Made by a program: the position numbers and the translations under genes | The notes under the pieces: model-generated | The model's input: the letters and a program-made list of their open reading frames with translations, nothing else | Told to the model about the DNA's origin: nothing | The model's database searches: none | Assembly: GCA_021777675.1 (NCBI GenBank) | Contig: JAJYDG010000003.1 | Coordinates: 1-49,845 of the forward strand | DNA length: 49,845 nt | Source of the DNA: a bacterium | Lineage (GTDB): Bacteria > Patescibacteriota > Minisyncoccia > Moranbacterales > UBA2206 | Direction of reading: 5' to 3' | Part shown: positions 43,175 to 49,845 of the stretch, one piece after another | Numbering within the stretch: the first letter of the stretch is position 1 | Layout: each line of letters starts with the position of its first letter

Positions 43175-43624
43175 ATGAATTTTATGTCTAAACCGATGCT
43201 AAAATTTAAAATAGTTACTCCTGAAAAAACTGTTTTTGAGGAGCAGGTGGAGCAAGCAACGCTAACGACTAGCAGTGGGCAAATTACTATTCTACCTAAT
43301 CATGTAAATTACATCGCAAGTCTCATTCCAGGAGAAGCGATGATTAAAAAAGATGGAAAGGAAATATATCTTTCTATTTCAGGGGGCTTTATTGAGTTTA
43401 ATTCTAATACCTTGACAGTTTTAGCTGATACGGCGGAAAGAGCTGATGAAATCGATCTTGTTCGAGCTGAGGAAGCAAGAAAGAAAGCGGAAGAATTAAA
43501 AAATAAAACTATTTCAATGAATGAAGAGGAATATGCTCGTGTGGCTGTGGCAATTCAAAAAGAATCTGCTAGAATTAGCGTGGCGAAAAAGCATCATACA
43601 AAAAGAGGTCTTAAAATGGAATAA
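43175..43624 (+). CDS. atpC: F-type ATP synthase subunit epsilon
   Basis: The 149-residue protein has the beta-sandwich (FKIVTPEKTVFEEQVEQATL, GQITILPNHVNYIASLIPGE, ISGGFIEFNSNTLTVLADTA) and the C-terminal helices (EEARKKAEELKNK and onward) that can inhibit ATP hydrolysis. The start may be the ATG at 43175 or 43184; the conserved part begins at MLKFKIVTP either way. It is the last gene of the operon. No clear terminator follows before the groEL promoter. Confidence 0.94.
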   Translation: MNFMSKPMLKFKIVTPEKTVFEEQVEQATLTTSSGQITILPNHVNYIASLIPGEAMIKKDGKEIYLSISGGFIEFNSNTLTVLADTAERADEIDLVRAEEARKKAEELKNKTISMNEEEYARVAVAIQKESARISVAKKHHTKRGLKME

Positions 43625-43656
43625 AACAATATGATTTTTTGATAAATTGCAACGAC

Positions 43657-43685
43657 TTGACGAATCTTTCAAATTTTGTCAAAAT
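43657..43685 (+). promoter_or_regulatory. groEL promoter
   Basis: TTGACG (43657-43662), a 17-base spacer and CAAAAT (43680-43685). The start would fall near 43692, at the left edge of the CIRCE element, so a bound repressor would block initiation. Confidence 0.6.
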
Positions 43686-43692
43686 GATGTTG

Positions 43693-43719
43693 TTAGCACT
43701 CAAATAGTTTGACTGCTAA
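43693..43719 (+). promoter_or_regulatory. CIRCE operator (HrcA binding site)
   Basis: TTAGCACTC-N9-GACTGCTAA matches the CIRCE consensus TTAGCACTC-N9-GAGTGCTAA with a single change in the right arm. The spacer is exactly 9 bases. CIRCE is the target of the heat-shock repressor HrcA, whose own activity depends on GroEL. It lies 29 bases before the groEL start. Confidence 0.92.
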
Positions 43720-43748
43720 AATAATAATTTAATTTTTTTTTAAAAAAT

Positions 43749-45419
43749 ATGAGTAAACTTATTTTGTTTGATGAGGATGCAAGACAAAAAATTAGAGCCG
43801 GAATTGATAAAGTGGCTGATGCCGTTAAAACTACAATTGGTCCGAGAGGAAGAAATGTTATTTTGGATAAAGGTTTTGGATCGCCGGTTATTACTAATGA
43901 TGGAGTTTCTATTGCCAAGGAGATTGATTTGGAGGATAAGTTTGAAAATATTGGCGCCGATTTGATTAAGGAGGTTGCTAATAAAACTAATGATAACGCC
44001 GGAGATGGAACTACGACAGCAACAGTTTTAGCTCAGGCTATTGTGCGCGAAGGTTCAAAATTAGTGGCAACCGGAATGAATCCGATCAGTATTCGAAAAG
44101 GAATTGAAGATGCAAAAAACGATGTGGTTAAGGGTCTTAAAAAAATCGCTAAAGCCATTGGTTCCAAAGAGGAAATTGCTCAGGTGGCAACAATCTCGGC
44201 AGAAAGTGCGGAAATGGGAAAGATGATTTCCGAGGTGATTGCGCAGGTAGGAAAAGATGGTGTTATTACTGTTGAAGAATCACAAACTTTCGGCTTGGAA
44301 AAAGAAATTGTGGAGGGTATGACTTTTGATAAGGGTTATATCTCTCCCTATATGATCACTAACAGCGAGACGCTTAAAGCGGAACTGAAAGAAGTTAATA
44401 TTATTATTACAGACAAAAAAATTTCGGCCGTAGCGGAAATTTTGCCGATTTTGGAAAAAATTACTGCTAGTGGCAAAAAGGATATTGTAATTATTGCTGA
44501 AGATGTTGATGGCGAAGCTCTTACAACCTTGGTAGTGAATAAGTTGCGAGGCATTCTTAATGTTTTAGCAATTAAAGCGCCGGAATTTGGCGATAATAAG
44601 AAGGCGATGTTGGAAGATATTGCAATTATCACCGGTGGGCGAGTTATTTCCGAAGAAACGGGAATGAAGTTGGAAGATGCTGAATTAAATATGCTTGGAC
44701 AGGCGTCTAAAATAATTTCTACAAAAGACAATACAACGATTGTTGGAGGCAAAGGAAAAAAGAAGGAAATAGAAATGCGCATTGCTCAAATTAAAAAGCA
44801 AATGGCTATAAGCGAAAGCAAATGGGATAAAGAAAAGATGCAAAAAAGATTGGCGAAAATATCAGGCGGGGTAGCTGTGATTAAAGTTGGAGCGGCAACC
44901 GAAACCGAATTGACATATATGAAACATAAAATGGAAGATGCGCTTGCCGCTACGAGAGCAGCCTATGAAGAAGGAATTGTCGCCGGAGGTGGTGTAGCGC
45001 TTTTGCGAGTGTCCAACGAATTATTGCTGAAAGCGGAAGCGAGTAATAATCTTAGTGGAAATAATTTAGAACATTCTGTCGGTTATAAAATGTTATTAAG
45101 CGCCTTAATGGAACCGGCCAAGCAAATCGTGGCTAACGGCGGACAAAAAGATCCGGGGGTTGTTATTTATGAAATAATTAAAAACAAATCTGTTAATTAT
45201 GGCTTTGACGCAAGTTCTGGTGAGTATGTTTCGGATATGCTTAAGGCTGGGATTATCGATCCTATGAAAGTAACCAGAACGGCATTGGAAAATGCTGTAA
45301 GCATTTCTTCGATTTTTTTGACAACGCAAGTTGCCATTGCAGAAAAGCCGGAAGAAAAAGAGCATAATCATGGCGGATCGGGAATGCCGGGAATGGGTGG
45401 TATGGGAGGAATGATGTAG
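43749..45419 (+). CDS. groEL: Chaperonin GroEL (Cpn60)
   Basis: The 556-residue protein is a full GroEL subunit. It shows VKTTIGPRGRNVILDKGFGSP, the ATPase motif AGDGTTTATVLAQAI (about 84-98), EGMTFDKGYISPYM in the apical domain, AATETELTYMKHKMEDAL and GIVAGGGVALLR, and the flexible GGM tail (GGSGMPGMGGMGGMM). It assembles into a double ring that folds proteins in its cavity with the co-chaperonin GroES. groES is usually directly upstream, but here the upstream gene is atpC, so groES must be elsewhere. Expression is probably heat-induced through the CIRCE site. Confidence 0.98.
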   Translation: MSKLILFDEDARQKIRAGIDKVADAVKTTIGPRGRNVILDKGFGSPVITNDGVSIAKEIDLEDKFENIGADLIKEVANKTNDNAGDGTTTATVLAQAIVREGSKLVATGMNPISIRKGIEDAKNDVVKGLKKIAKAIGSKEEIAQVATISAESAEMGKMISEVIAQVGKDGVITVEESQTFGLEKEIVEGMTFDKGYISPYMITNSETLKAELKEVNIIITDKKISAVAEILPILEKITASGKKDIVIIAEDVDGEALTTLVVNKLRGILNVLAIKAPEFGDNKKAMLEDIAIITGGRVISEETGMKLEDAELNMLGQASKIISTKDNTTIVGGKGKKKEIEMRIAQIKKQMAISESKWDKEKMQKRLAKISGGVAVIKVGAATETELTYMKHKMEDALAATRAAYEEGIVAGGGVALLRVSNELLLKAEASNNLSGNNLEHSVGYKMLLSALMEPAKQIVANGGQKDPGVVIYEIIKNKSVNYGFDASSGEYVSDMLKAGIIDPMKVTRTALENAVSISSIFLTTQVAIAEKPEEKEHNHGGSGMPGMGGMGGMM

Positions 45420-45480
45420 AAAATTATTAAAAAAATAGTCTATTCGTTTTTTGATTTAAAAGAAATTGCAGGCGCTTTTA

Positions 45481-45509
45481 TTGACAAAATGCAGGATATT
45501 TGTTATTGT
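45481..45509 (+). promoter_or_regulatory. Promoter of the intergenic ncRNA
   Basis: A consensus -35 TTGACA (45481-45486), a 17-base spacer ending in TGT, and TATTGT (45504-45509). This is among the best promoters in the window. It is preceded by about 60 bases after groEL in which I see nothing else. Confidence 0.75.
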
Positions 45510-45515
45510 TTAGCG

Positions 45516-45665
45516 ACAAAGAATTTCTATCAGGCACGCTTCAATGCTATTGTTGTGAGCGATAGCGTAAATTCTCTTTCTCCTTTTTGGGGAGTTTCCG
45601 CATACCCCTGGTGGGGATTCTTTGTTAATACATTGGCGATTTTTCGAATGAAAAATCGCTTTTTG
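45516..45665 (+). ncRNA. Candidate structured small RNA, family unknown
   Basis: Between a strong promoter and an intrinsic terminator lies about 150 bases without a convincing coding frame. The predicted 5' end, ACAAAGAAT (45516-45524), pairs perfectly with ATTCTTTGT (45617-45625), closing the molecule. Inside are a 7-bp hairpin GCTATTG/CGATAGC (45546-45552/45560-45566) with loop TTGTGAG and a small CTCC/GGAG hairpin (45580-45583/45591-45594). CCCC (45605-45608) can pair either with GGGG at 45589-45592 or with GGGG at 45613-45616. TATCAGG (45527-45533) can also pair with CCTGGTG (45607-45613). I tested it by eye against SRP RNA, 6S RNA, tmRNA, RNase P, T-box and glycine-riboswitch features and found no match. 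It could be a diverged 6S-like RNA or something new. Confidence 0.65.
45636..45664 (+). terminator. Intrinsic terminator of the ncRNA
   Basis: Perfect 10-bp stem GCGATTTTTC (45636-45645) / GAAAAATCGC (45650-45659) with loop GAAT and five T directly after, then more T-runs. The T tract overlaps the -35 of the galU promoter. Confidence 0.85.
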
Positions 45666-45691
45666 ATTTTTTTGATTTTTTTTGATATAAA
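45663..45691 (+). promoter_or_regulatory. Promoter for galU-glyA
   Basis: TTGATT (45663-45668), a 17-base spacer ending in TGA, and TATAAA (45686-45691); the start would be near 45698, 33 bases before the galU ATG. It begins inside the T-run of the ncRNA terminator, so galU is transcribed independently of the ncRNA. Confidence 0.65.
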
Positions 45692-45730
45692 TGTAATAAG
45701 CTTAACCTTAATAAAAATAAATTTAAAAAT

Positions 45731-46597
45731 ATGCGAATAAAAAAAGCAATTTTACCGGTGGCCGGATTTGGAACACGGTTTTTGCCTGCGACTAAAGCGC
45801 AACCGAAAGAAATGTTGCCCGTTGTTGACAAGCCGGTAGTGCAATATTTAGTTGAGGAAGCGGTTGCTTCAGGAATTGAAGAAATAATTTTTGTTACCGG
45901 AAGAGGAAAAAGAGCCATTGAAGACCATTTTGATATTTCTTTTGAGTTGGAAGAAACATTAGTAGAAAAAAATAAACATGATCTTCTAATGGCAGTACAG
46001 AAAATTCCCAATTTGGCAAAATTTTCTTATGTGAGACAACCGATGCCCTTGGGCGATGGACATGCTATTTTGCAGGCCAGACATATTGTTGGTGATGAGC
46101 CGGCATTGGTTATTTTTGGTGATTGTTTATATGATAGTGAAGTGCCATCAACAAAACAGCTGATGGAAACATTTGATCGCTATAATGATCCAGTAATCGG
46201 ATTAAGTCGTGTGGACATGAAGGATGTTTCCAAATTTGGTGTTTATGACGGAGTAAGGTTGGATGATAAAAATATTGAAGTAAAAAATGTTGTGGAAAAG
46301 CCCAAAATTGAAGATGCTAAATCGGATCTGGTGGCAGTGGGAAAATATATTATCACTCCCGAAGTGTTTGAAGTTCTTTCTAAAATAGAACATGGGAATT
46401 CCGGAGAGATTCGTCTAATTGATGCTTTTGAGATTATGCTTTCAAAAAATCGCCCGATTTATGGGAGAATATTAGATGGGGAGTGGTTGGACACTGGCGA
46501 TAAGTTCAATTTTCTCAAGGCTACAATTCATATCGGATTAAAACATCCTGAAGTTAAGGAAAAATTAAAGGAGTATTTAAGAAAATTAAAGATTTAA
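45731..46597 (+). CDS. galU: UTP-glucose-1-phosphate uridylyltransferase
   Basis: The 288-residue enzyme makes UDP-glucose from UTP and glucose-1-phosphate. The nucleotide-binding start KKAILPVAGFGTRFLPATKA, the metal/sugar region KEMLPVVDKPVVQYLVEEAV, VRQPMPLGDGHAILQARHIV and VEKPKIEDAKSDLVAVGKYI are all typical of GalU. It supplies UDP-glucose for lipid and surface glycans, for which GT4 and Wzy-like genes are present in the window. glyA follows after 4 bases, so the two share a transcript. Confidence 0.96.
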   Translation: MRIKKAILPVAGFGTRFLPATKAQPKEMLPVVDKPVVQYLVEEAVASGIEEIIFVTGRGKRAIEDHFDISFELEETLVEKNKHDLLMAVQKIPNLAKFSYVRQPMPLGDGHAILQARHIVGDEPALVIFGDCLYDSEVPSTKQLMETFDRYNDPVIGLSRVDMKDVSKFGVYDGVRLDDKNIEVKNVVEKPKIEDAKSDLVAVGKYIITPEVFEVLSKIEHGNSGEIRLIDAFEIMLSKNRPIYGRILDGEWLDTGDKFNFLKATIHIGLKHPEVKEKLKEYLRKLKI

Positions 46598-46601
46598 AAA
46601 T

Positions 46602-47855
46602 ATGCAACACAATGTGCTTGCCAAAAAAGATGAAGCGGTTTTTCAAATTATTGCTCGTGAAGAAAAAAGACAAAAAGAAGAATTGGAATTGATTGCGTCG
46701 GAAAATTATGTTTCTTTGGCAGTCCTTGAAGCCTTAGGAACAGTATTAACAAATAAATACAGCGAAGGAACTGCAGGACATCGTTACTATGGAGGAAACC
46801 AAAATATTGATGAAATTGAAGCGCTGGCAATTGCGCGACTTAAAAAAATTTTTGGAGCGGAGCATGCTAATGTTCAACCTCTTTCCGGTTCTCCGGCTAA
46901 CGCCTCGGTGTATATGGCGTTTCTCAATCCGGGTGATAAAATTTTGGGTTTAAAACTTGATCATGGCGGACATCTTTCTCACGGACATCCGGTTAATTTT
47001 TCCGGCATGCTTTATAACTTTGTGCAATATGAAGTTGACTCGAAAACCGGACGAATAGATATGGAAGCTGTACGAAAATTGGCAAAAAAAGAAAAACCGA
47101 AAATGATCGTAGCGGGTTACAGTGCTTATTCGCGAGAAGTTGACTGGAAAGAATTTAAGAAAATCGCCGATGAAGTTGGCGCTTATACTTTTGCTGATAT
47201 AGCTCATACGGCCGGATTGATTGCGGCAAAACTATTGGAAAATCCCGTGCCTTATTTTGATGTTGTTTCGACTACAACGCATAAAACCTTGCGTGGTCCG
47301 CGCGGTGCGGTGATTATGTGCCAAGAAAAGTTTGCCAAGAAAATTGATCGAGCGGTTTTTCCCGGAATGCAAGGTGGACCGCATAATCATGTAACAGCGG
47401 CAAAGGCGGTAGCTTTCGGAGAGGTTTTAAGTAAAGACTTTAAGATTTATGCCAGACAGGTAATTAAAAATTCCAAAGTATTGGCTCAAGAATTTTTAAA
47501 AAAAGGTTATGAAATAGTTTCTGGTGGAACTGACAATCATTTGTTTGTTTTGGATTTACAAAATAAAAATATTGGCGGACATGATGCTGAAGTAATTTTG
47601 GAAAAAGTGGGAATTTCTGTTTCTAGATCTACTGTTCCCAATGATTTAAAGTCTCCTATGAATCCATCCGGAATACGAATTGGAACACCAGCCGCAACAA
47701 CTCGCGGAATGAAAGAAAAGGAAATGAAACAAATTGTTTTTTGGATTGACAAAGCTTTGATAAATATGAATAATAATGAAATTTTGGCGCAGATAAAAAA
47801 AGAAGTTAAAAAAATGTGTTTACAGTTTCCATTGCCGGAAATGAAAGAAGTTTAG
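46602..47855 (+). CDS. glyA: Serine hydroxymethyltransferase
   Basis: The 417-residue PLP enzyme interconverts serine and glycine and loads one-carbon units on tetrahydrofolate. ELELIASENYVS and NKYSEGTAGHRYYGGNQNID mark the N-terminal active-site arm, ADIAHTAGLIAA provides the PLP-contacting Asp and His, and the PLP lysine lies in TTTHKTLRGPRG (about 224-235). GIRIGTPAATTRGM near the end is standard. Nothing is truncated. Linkage with galU is not functional in an obvious way and probably reflects operon packing. Confidence 0.97.
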   Translation: MQHNVLAKKDEAVFQIIAREEKRQKEELELIASENYVSLAVLEALGTVLTNKYSEGTAGHRYYGGNQNIDEIEALAIARLKKIFGAEHANVQPLSGSPANASVYMAFLNPGDKILGLKLDHGGHLSHGHPVNFSGMLYNFVQYEVDSKTGRIDMEAVRKLAKKEKPKMIVAGYSAYSREVDWKEFKKIADEVGAYTFADIAHTAGLIAAKLLENPVPYFDVVSTTTHKTLRGPRGAVIMCQEKFAKKIDRAVFPGMQGGPHNHVTAAKAVAFGEVLSKDFKIYARQVIKNSKVLAQEFLKKGYEIVSGGTDNHLFVLDLQNKNIGGHDAEVILEKVGISVSRSTVPNDLKSPMNPSGIRIGTPAATTRGMKEKEMKQIVFWIDKALINMNNNEILAQIKKEVKKMCLQFPLPEMKEV

Positions 47856-47880
47856 AAATTTAGGCATTTATTTTTTTTTA

Positions 47881-47889
47881 TGCTATAAT
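47881..47889 (+). promoter_or_regulatory. Extended -10 promoter for the surface-protein gene
   Basis: TGC followed by a consensus TATAAT (47884-47889). No -35 stands out upstream in the T-rich stretch. The start near 47896 leaves a leader of about 32 bases before the ATG at 47928. Confidence 0.6.
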
Positions 47890-47927
47890 TTAAATGCAAT
47901 CTTAATTACAAAAGTTAAAAATAAAAA

Positions 47928-49845
47928 ATGGATTTTCCAAAAAATCAGAAAAAAGAAATTCAACTTTTTTTGTTTTTCCGTCGAGCCTTTCTTCTTCTTA
48001 TCATAATCTTTTTGGCAACCCTGATTGGAAACTTGCCGGAAAAATATCGCCTAGCCAATGCCTATCAAAACTGGCAAAATCAAAAAGCGCGTCAAACTTC
48101 CGGTGCGCAATTTTCCGCCTCGCTAAATGGCATGGCAATGGTGGCGGGGGAGAGTCAAACCAAAAATAACTCCCCTTTAGTATTGGCTGCCACCAATAGT
48201 ACCGTTTCCAACAATATTCAAGCCACCATCAATTCCAACACTAAAACCATCCAATTGGTAGGTACGCTTGCGGATGTTAATGGCAAGATGGTAAATGGCA
48301 CCTATTCCATCCGTTTTGCCATCTATGATACCGATCGAACCACAGTCGATCCCTATCCTTCCGATACCGACAAAAATCAAAGAATTTGGGAAGAAACACA
48401 AAATGTGGACATCAAAAGCGGAGTGTTCAATGTCGATTTGGGAAAAGTAAATAATTTGCCAACAACGCTTGCCAAAACAAACACTCAATTCTATTTGGCA
48501 ATGCGAGTGGAAAATGACAGTGAGATGGTGCCCCGAAAAAAAATCGCACCTTCTTTTTTCGCCCTTAATTCCGAAAACGCCATCACCCTAAACGGCAAAA
48601 AAATCGGCAACCAATCCGGTGATATTCCCATCCTCAATCAAAGCGGACAAATTGATATTCAAAATTTGCCTATTGGCACAAATAGCAATCAACTAGTAGT
48701 TGGCAACGATAAAAGATTTACTCTCAGTGCTAGCGGACAAAAATATTTCACCATTTCCGGGCAACAATTCAAATTGAATAAAATTGATTTAGGTTCCGAT
48801 ATTCAAGGCACACTGGGTGTCGCTCAAGGCGGAACGGGACTAACCAATTTTTCCCCAGGGGATTTATTGTATGCCTCGGGAACAGACACCTTATCCAAAC
48901 TGGCTATCGGCGCAGCTGGTCAAGTACTCGCCGTTAATGACAATGGAACATTAAATTGGAAAACACTAATCGGTAACGGAACCGAAACCGATCCTCGCTT
49001 GCCACTTGCAGGAACAAGCGGCAATCTTTTGCAATCCGATGGCAGCGTTTGGACCAGTTGGACACCAAACTATCTGACAAGCTACACCGAAACCGATCCG
49101 ACAATCTACGCTTGGGCGAAAAATTCCACCAAGCCAACCTATACCGCAACGGAAGTGGGCTTGGGAAATGTTACCAATGAAAGCAAGGTTACAATGTTTT
49201 CCAATCCCACTTTCACCGGCACAGTCTCCGGCATCACCGCCGCAATGGTCGGACTGGGCAATGTGCCCAATCTCACTTTTTCCGGATCCAATACCGGTGA
49301 TGAAACTCAAACTTCCATCAAAACCAAACTAGGTTTTGCCACTTCAACATCAGACGGCTACCTGACACAAGCAGATTGGAATATATTCAATGGAAAACAA
49401 AACAATTTAGGCTTCACACCTTACGATTCCACCAATCCGGCCGGATATATTTCAACTTACAATGAAACCGATCCGATTTTTCTCGCCAGTCAAGCTCACA
49501 ATATCACCGCCGCTCATCTTATAATCCTTAGCAACACCAGTGGCATTAACACGGGAGATAATGCGCCAAATACGCTCTACTCCGGCTTAGCGACAAGCAA
49601 ACAGGATGCCCTAAATGGCACCGGTTTTGTCAAAATCAGTGGTACAACCATAACCTATGACAACTCCAGTTATGTAACCGGAACACCGTGGACTGGTATG
49701 GGATATTTAACAAGCTATACCGAAACCGATCCTCGCTTGCCACTTGCAGGAACAAGCGGCAATCTTTTGCAATCCGATGGCAGCGTTTGGACCAGTTGGA
49801 CACCAAACTATCTGACAAGCTACACCGAAACCGATCCGACAATCT
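47928..49845 (+). CDS. Large repeat-bearing surface protein with tail-fibre-like modules (3' end beyond the window)
   Basis: The frame starts at ATG 47928 and stays open for 639 codons to the window edge. A basic tip and hydrophobic segment (RRAFLLLIIIFLATLIGNL, about 18-36) followed by RLANAYQ look like a signal peptide or anchor. Residues about 105-215 form a beta-rich domain (TIQLVGTLADVNGKMVNGTY, YSIRFAIYDTD). From about 300 on, the sequence has phage-tail-fibre and adhesin phrases: GTLGVAQGGTGLTNFSPGDL, VGLGNVTNESK, PTFTGTVSGITAAMVGLGNV and GDETQTSIKTKLGF. The motif T/N-E-T-D-P occurs five times. A 42-residue block at 352-393 returns unchanged from 598, a 246-residue period. Codons are richer in C (ACC, ATC, GGC, GCC) than in the neighbours. 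Likely role: cell attachment or a surface fibre; inferred from motif type only. Confidence 0.88.
   Translation, partial: MDFPKNQKKEIQLFLFFRRAFLLLIIIFLATLIGNLPEKYRLANAYQNWQNQKARQTSGAQFSASLNGMAMVAGESQTKNNSPLVLAATNSTVSNNIQATINSNTKTIQLVGTLADVNGKMVNGTYSIRFAIYDTDRTTVDPYPSDTDKNQRIWEETQNVDIKSGVFNVDLGKVNNLPTTLAKTNTQFYLAMRVENDSEMVPRKKIAPSFFALNSENAITLNGKKIGNQSGDIPILNQSGQIDIQNLPIGTNSNQLVVGNDKRFTLSASGQKYFTISGQQFKLNKIDLGSDIQGTLGVAQGGTGLTNFSPGDLLYASGTDTLSKLAIGAAGQVLAVNDNGTLNWKTLIGNGTETDPRLPLAGTSGNLLQSDGSVWTSWTPNYLTSYTETDPTIYAWAKNSTKPTYTATEVGLGNVTNESKVTMFSNPTFTGTVSGITAAMVGLGNVPNLTFSGSNTGDETQTSIKTKLGFATSTSDGYLTQADWNIFNGKQNNLGFTPYDSTNPAGYISTYNETDPIFLASQAHNITAAHLIILSNTSGINTGDNAPNTLYSGLATSKQDALNGTGFVKISGTTITYDNSSYVTGTPWTGMGYLTSYTETDPRLPLAGTSGNLLQSDGSVWTSWTPNYLTSYTETDPTI
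48981..49107 (+). repeat. Long direct repeat, copy 1
   Basis: This 127-base block is identical, base for base, to 49719-49845. It encodes TETDPRLPLAGTSGNLLQSD and the following 22 residues ending TETDPTI. Confidence 0.95.
49719..49845 (+). repeat. Long direct repeat, copy 2 (continues past the window)
   Basis: Identical to copy 1 over all 127 bases up to the window end, so the true repeat may be longer. The offset of 738 bases is an exact multiple of three (246 codons), so the reading frame is kept. Confidence 0.95.

Noticed and set aside
44348..44782. 144-residue minus-strand frame within groEL
   Set aside because: It is an antisense shadow of a strongly conserved gene.
45516..45665. SRP RNA, 6S, tmRNA, RNase P or T-box identity
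   Set aside because: The conserved SRP GGAAGGAAGCAG-type loop, the tmRNA alanine acceptor, the RNase P cores and the T-box anti-terminator bulge are absent. The 6S-like large central bubble is not convincing because hairpins fill it.
45516..45730. galU leader riboswitch
   Set aside because: A separate good promoter (45663-45691) lies after the terminator, so the structured RNA need not be part of the galU transcript. A switch acting by read-through is not fully excluded.
45489..45740. Possible 83-residue coding frame in the groEL-galU gap
   Set aside because: It begins inside the ncRNA promoter, runs through the perfect terminator and overlaps the galU start; its residues have no protein-like pattern.
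48934..49310. Minus-strand frames in the surface-protein gene
   Set aside because: They overlap a continuous plus-strand frame of 639 codons with clear domain patterns; their repetition only reflects the DNA repeat.

Overview
The window looks like a chromosomal segment of an uncultivated ultrasmall bacterium of the Candidate Phyla Radiation (Patescibacteria, Parcubacteria-like; Moranbacteria would fit but cannot be proved here). The reasons are low GC, tight packing, AT-rich leaders with few clear Shine-Dalgarno sites, tRNA genes without an encoded CCA, and the gene set: a SET-domain protein, small pilin-like proteins, an O-antigen-ligase/TPR fusion and a tail-fibre-like giant surface protein. 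TGA is used as a normal stop, so the recoded Gracilibacteria/Absconditabacteria code is excluded. I see no insertion sequence, CRISPR array or rRNA.

Layout. 1-1122: the end of a housekeeping operon (KhpA-type KH protein, terminator) and radC. 1125-10364: a defence island. It starts with a Phd/YefM-like antitoxin domain fused to a degenerate HsdR-N-like nuclease domain, behind a palindrome that encloses a -10 box. A type I restriction-modification locus follows, in the order hsdM, AlbA_2/ATPase gene, hsdS, rhuM, hsdR. hsdS carries 12-bp tandem repeats in its central spacer. 10422-18378: mixed metabolism. It holds a ferredoxin-like remnant of an [FeFe]-hydrogenase large subunit, a SET protein, a cation/proton antiporter, tRNA-Pro(GGG), an esterase-like hydrolase, a GT4 glycosyltransferase, recG and tRNA-Arg(GCG).

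18444-33584: envelope and pilus region. A histidine kinase and a response regulator sit directly upstream of pilB, pilC and three pilin-like proteins. After them come a MacB-type ABC transporter pair (the ATPase with a long unrecognised C-terminal extension), a membrane-anchored protein, a Wzy/O-antigen-ligase-like protein with C-terminal TPRs, and an MscS-type TM-helix protein. 33588-36594: a small PrsW-like protease and tsaD on the minus strand, diverging from an HD-domain phosphohydrolase, then a zinc-ribbon protein closed by a strong terminator.

36698-43624: a complete F-type ATP synthase operon (AtpI/Z-like, a, c, b, delta, alpha, gamma, beta, epsilon), with atpE flanked by two RNA hairpins. 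43657-45419: groEL behind a near-perfect CIRCE operator. 45481-45665: a small structured RNA with its own promoter and terminator and no family assignment. 45663-47855: galU and glyA. 47928 to the end: the first 639 codons of a large secreted or anchored surface protein with an exact repeat of at least 127 bp at a 738-bp period and codon use richer in C than its neighbours.

The best candidates for something undescribed are the antitoxin/nuclease-like fusion heading the type I system, the standalone ncRNA at 45516-45665, the hydrogenase-derived ferredoxin protein and the repeat-bearing surface protein.
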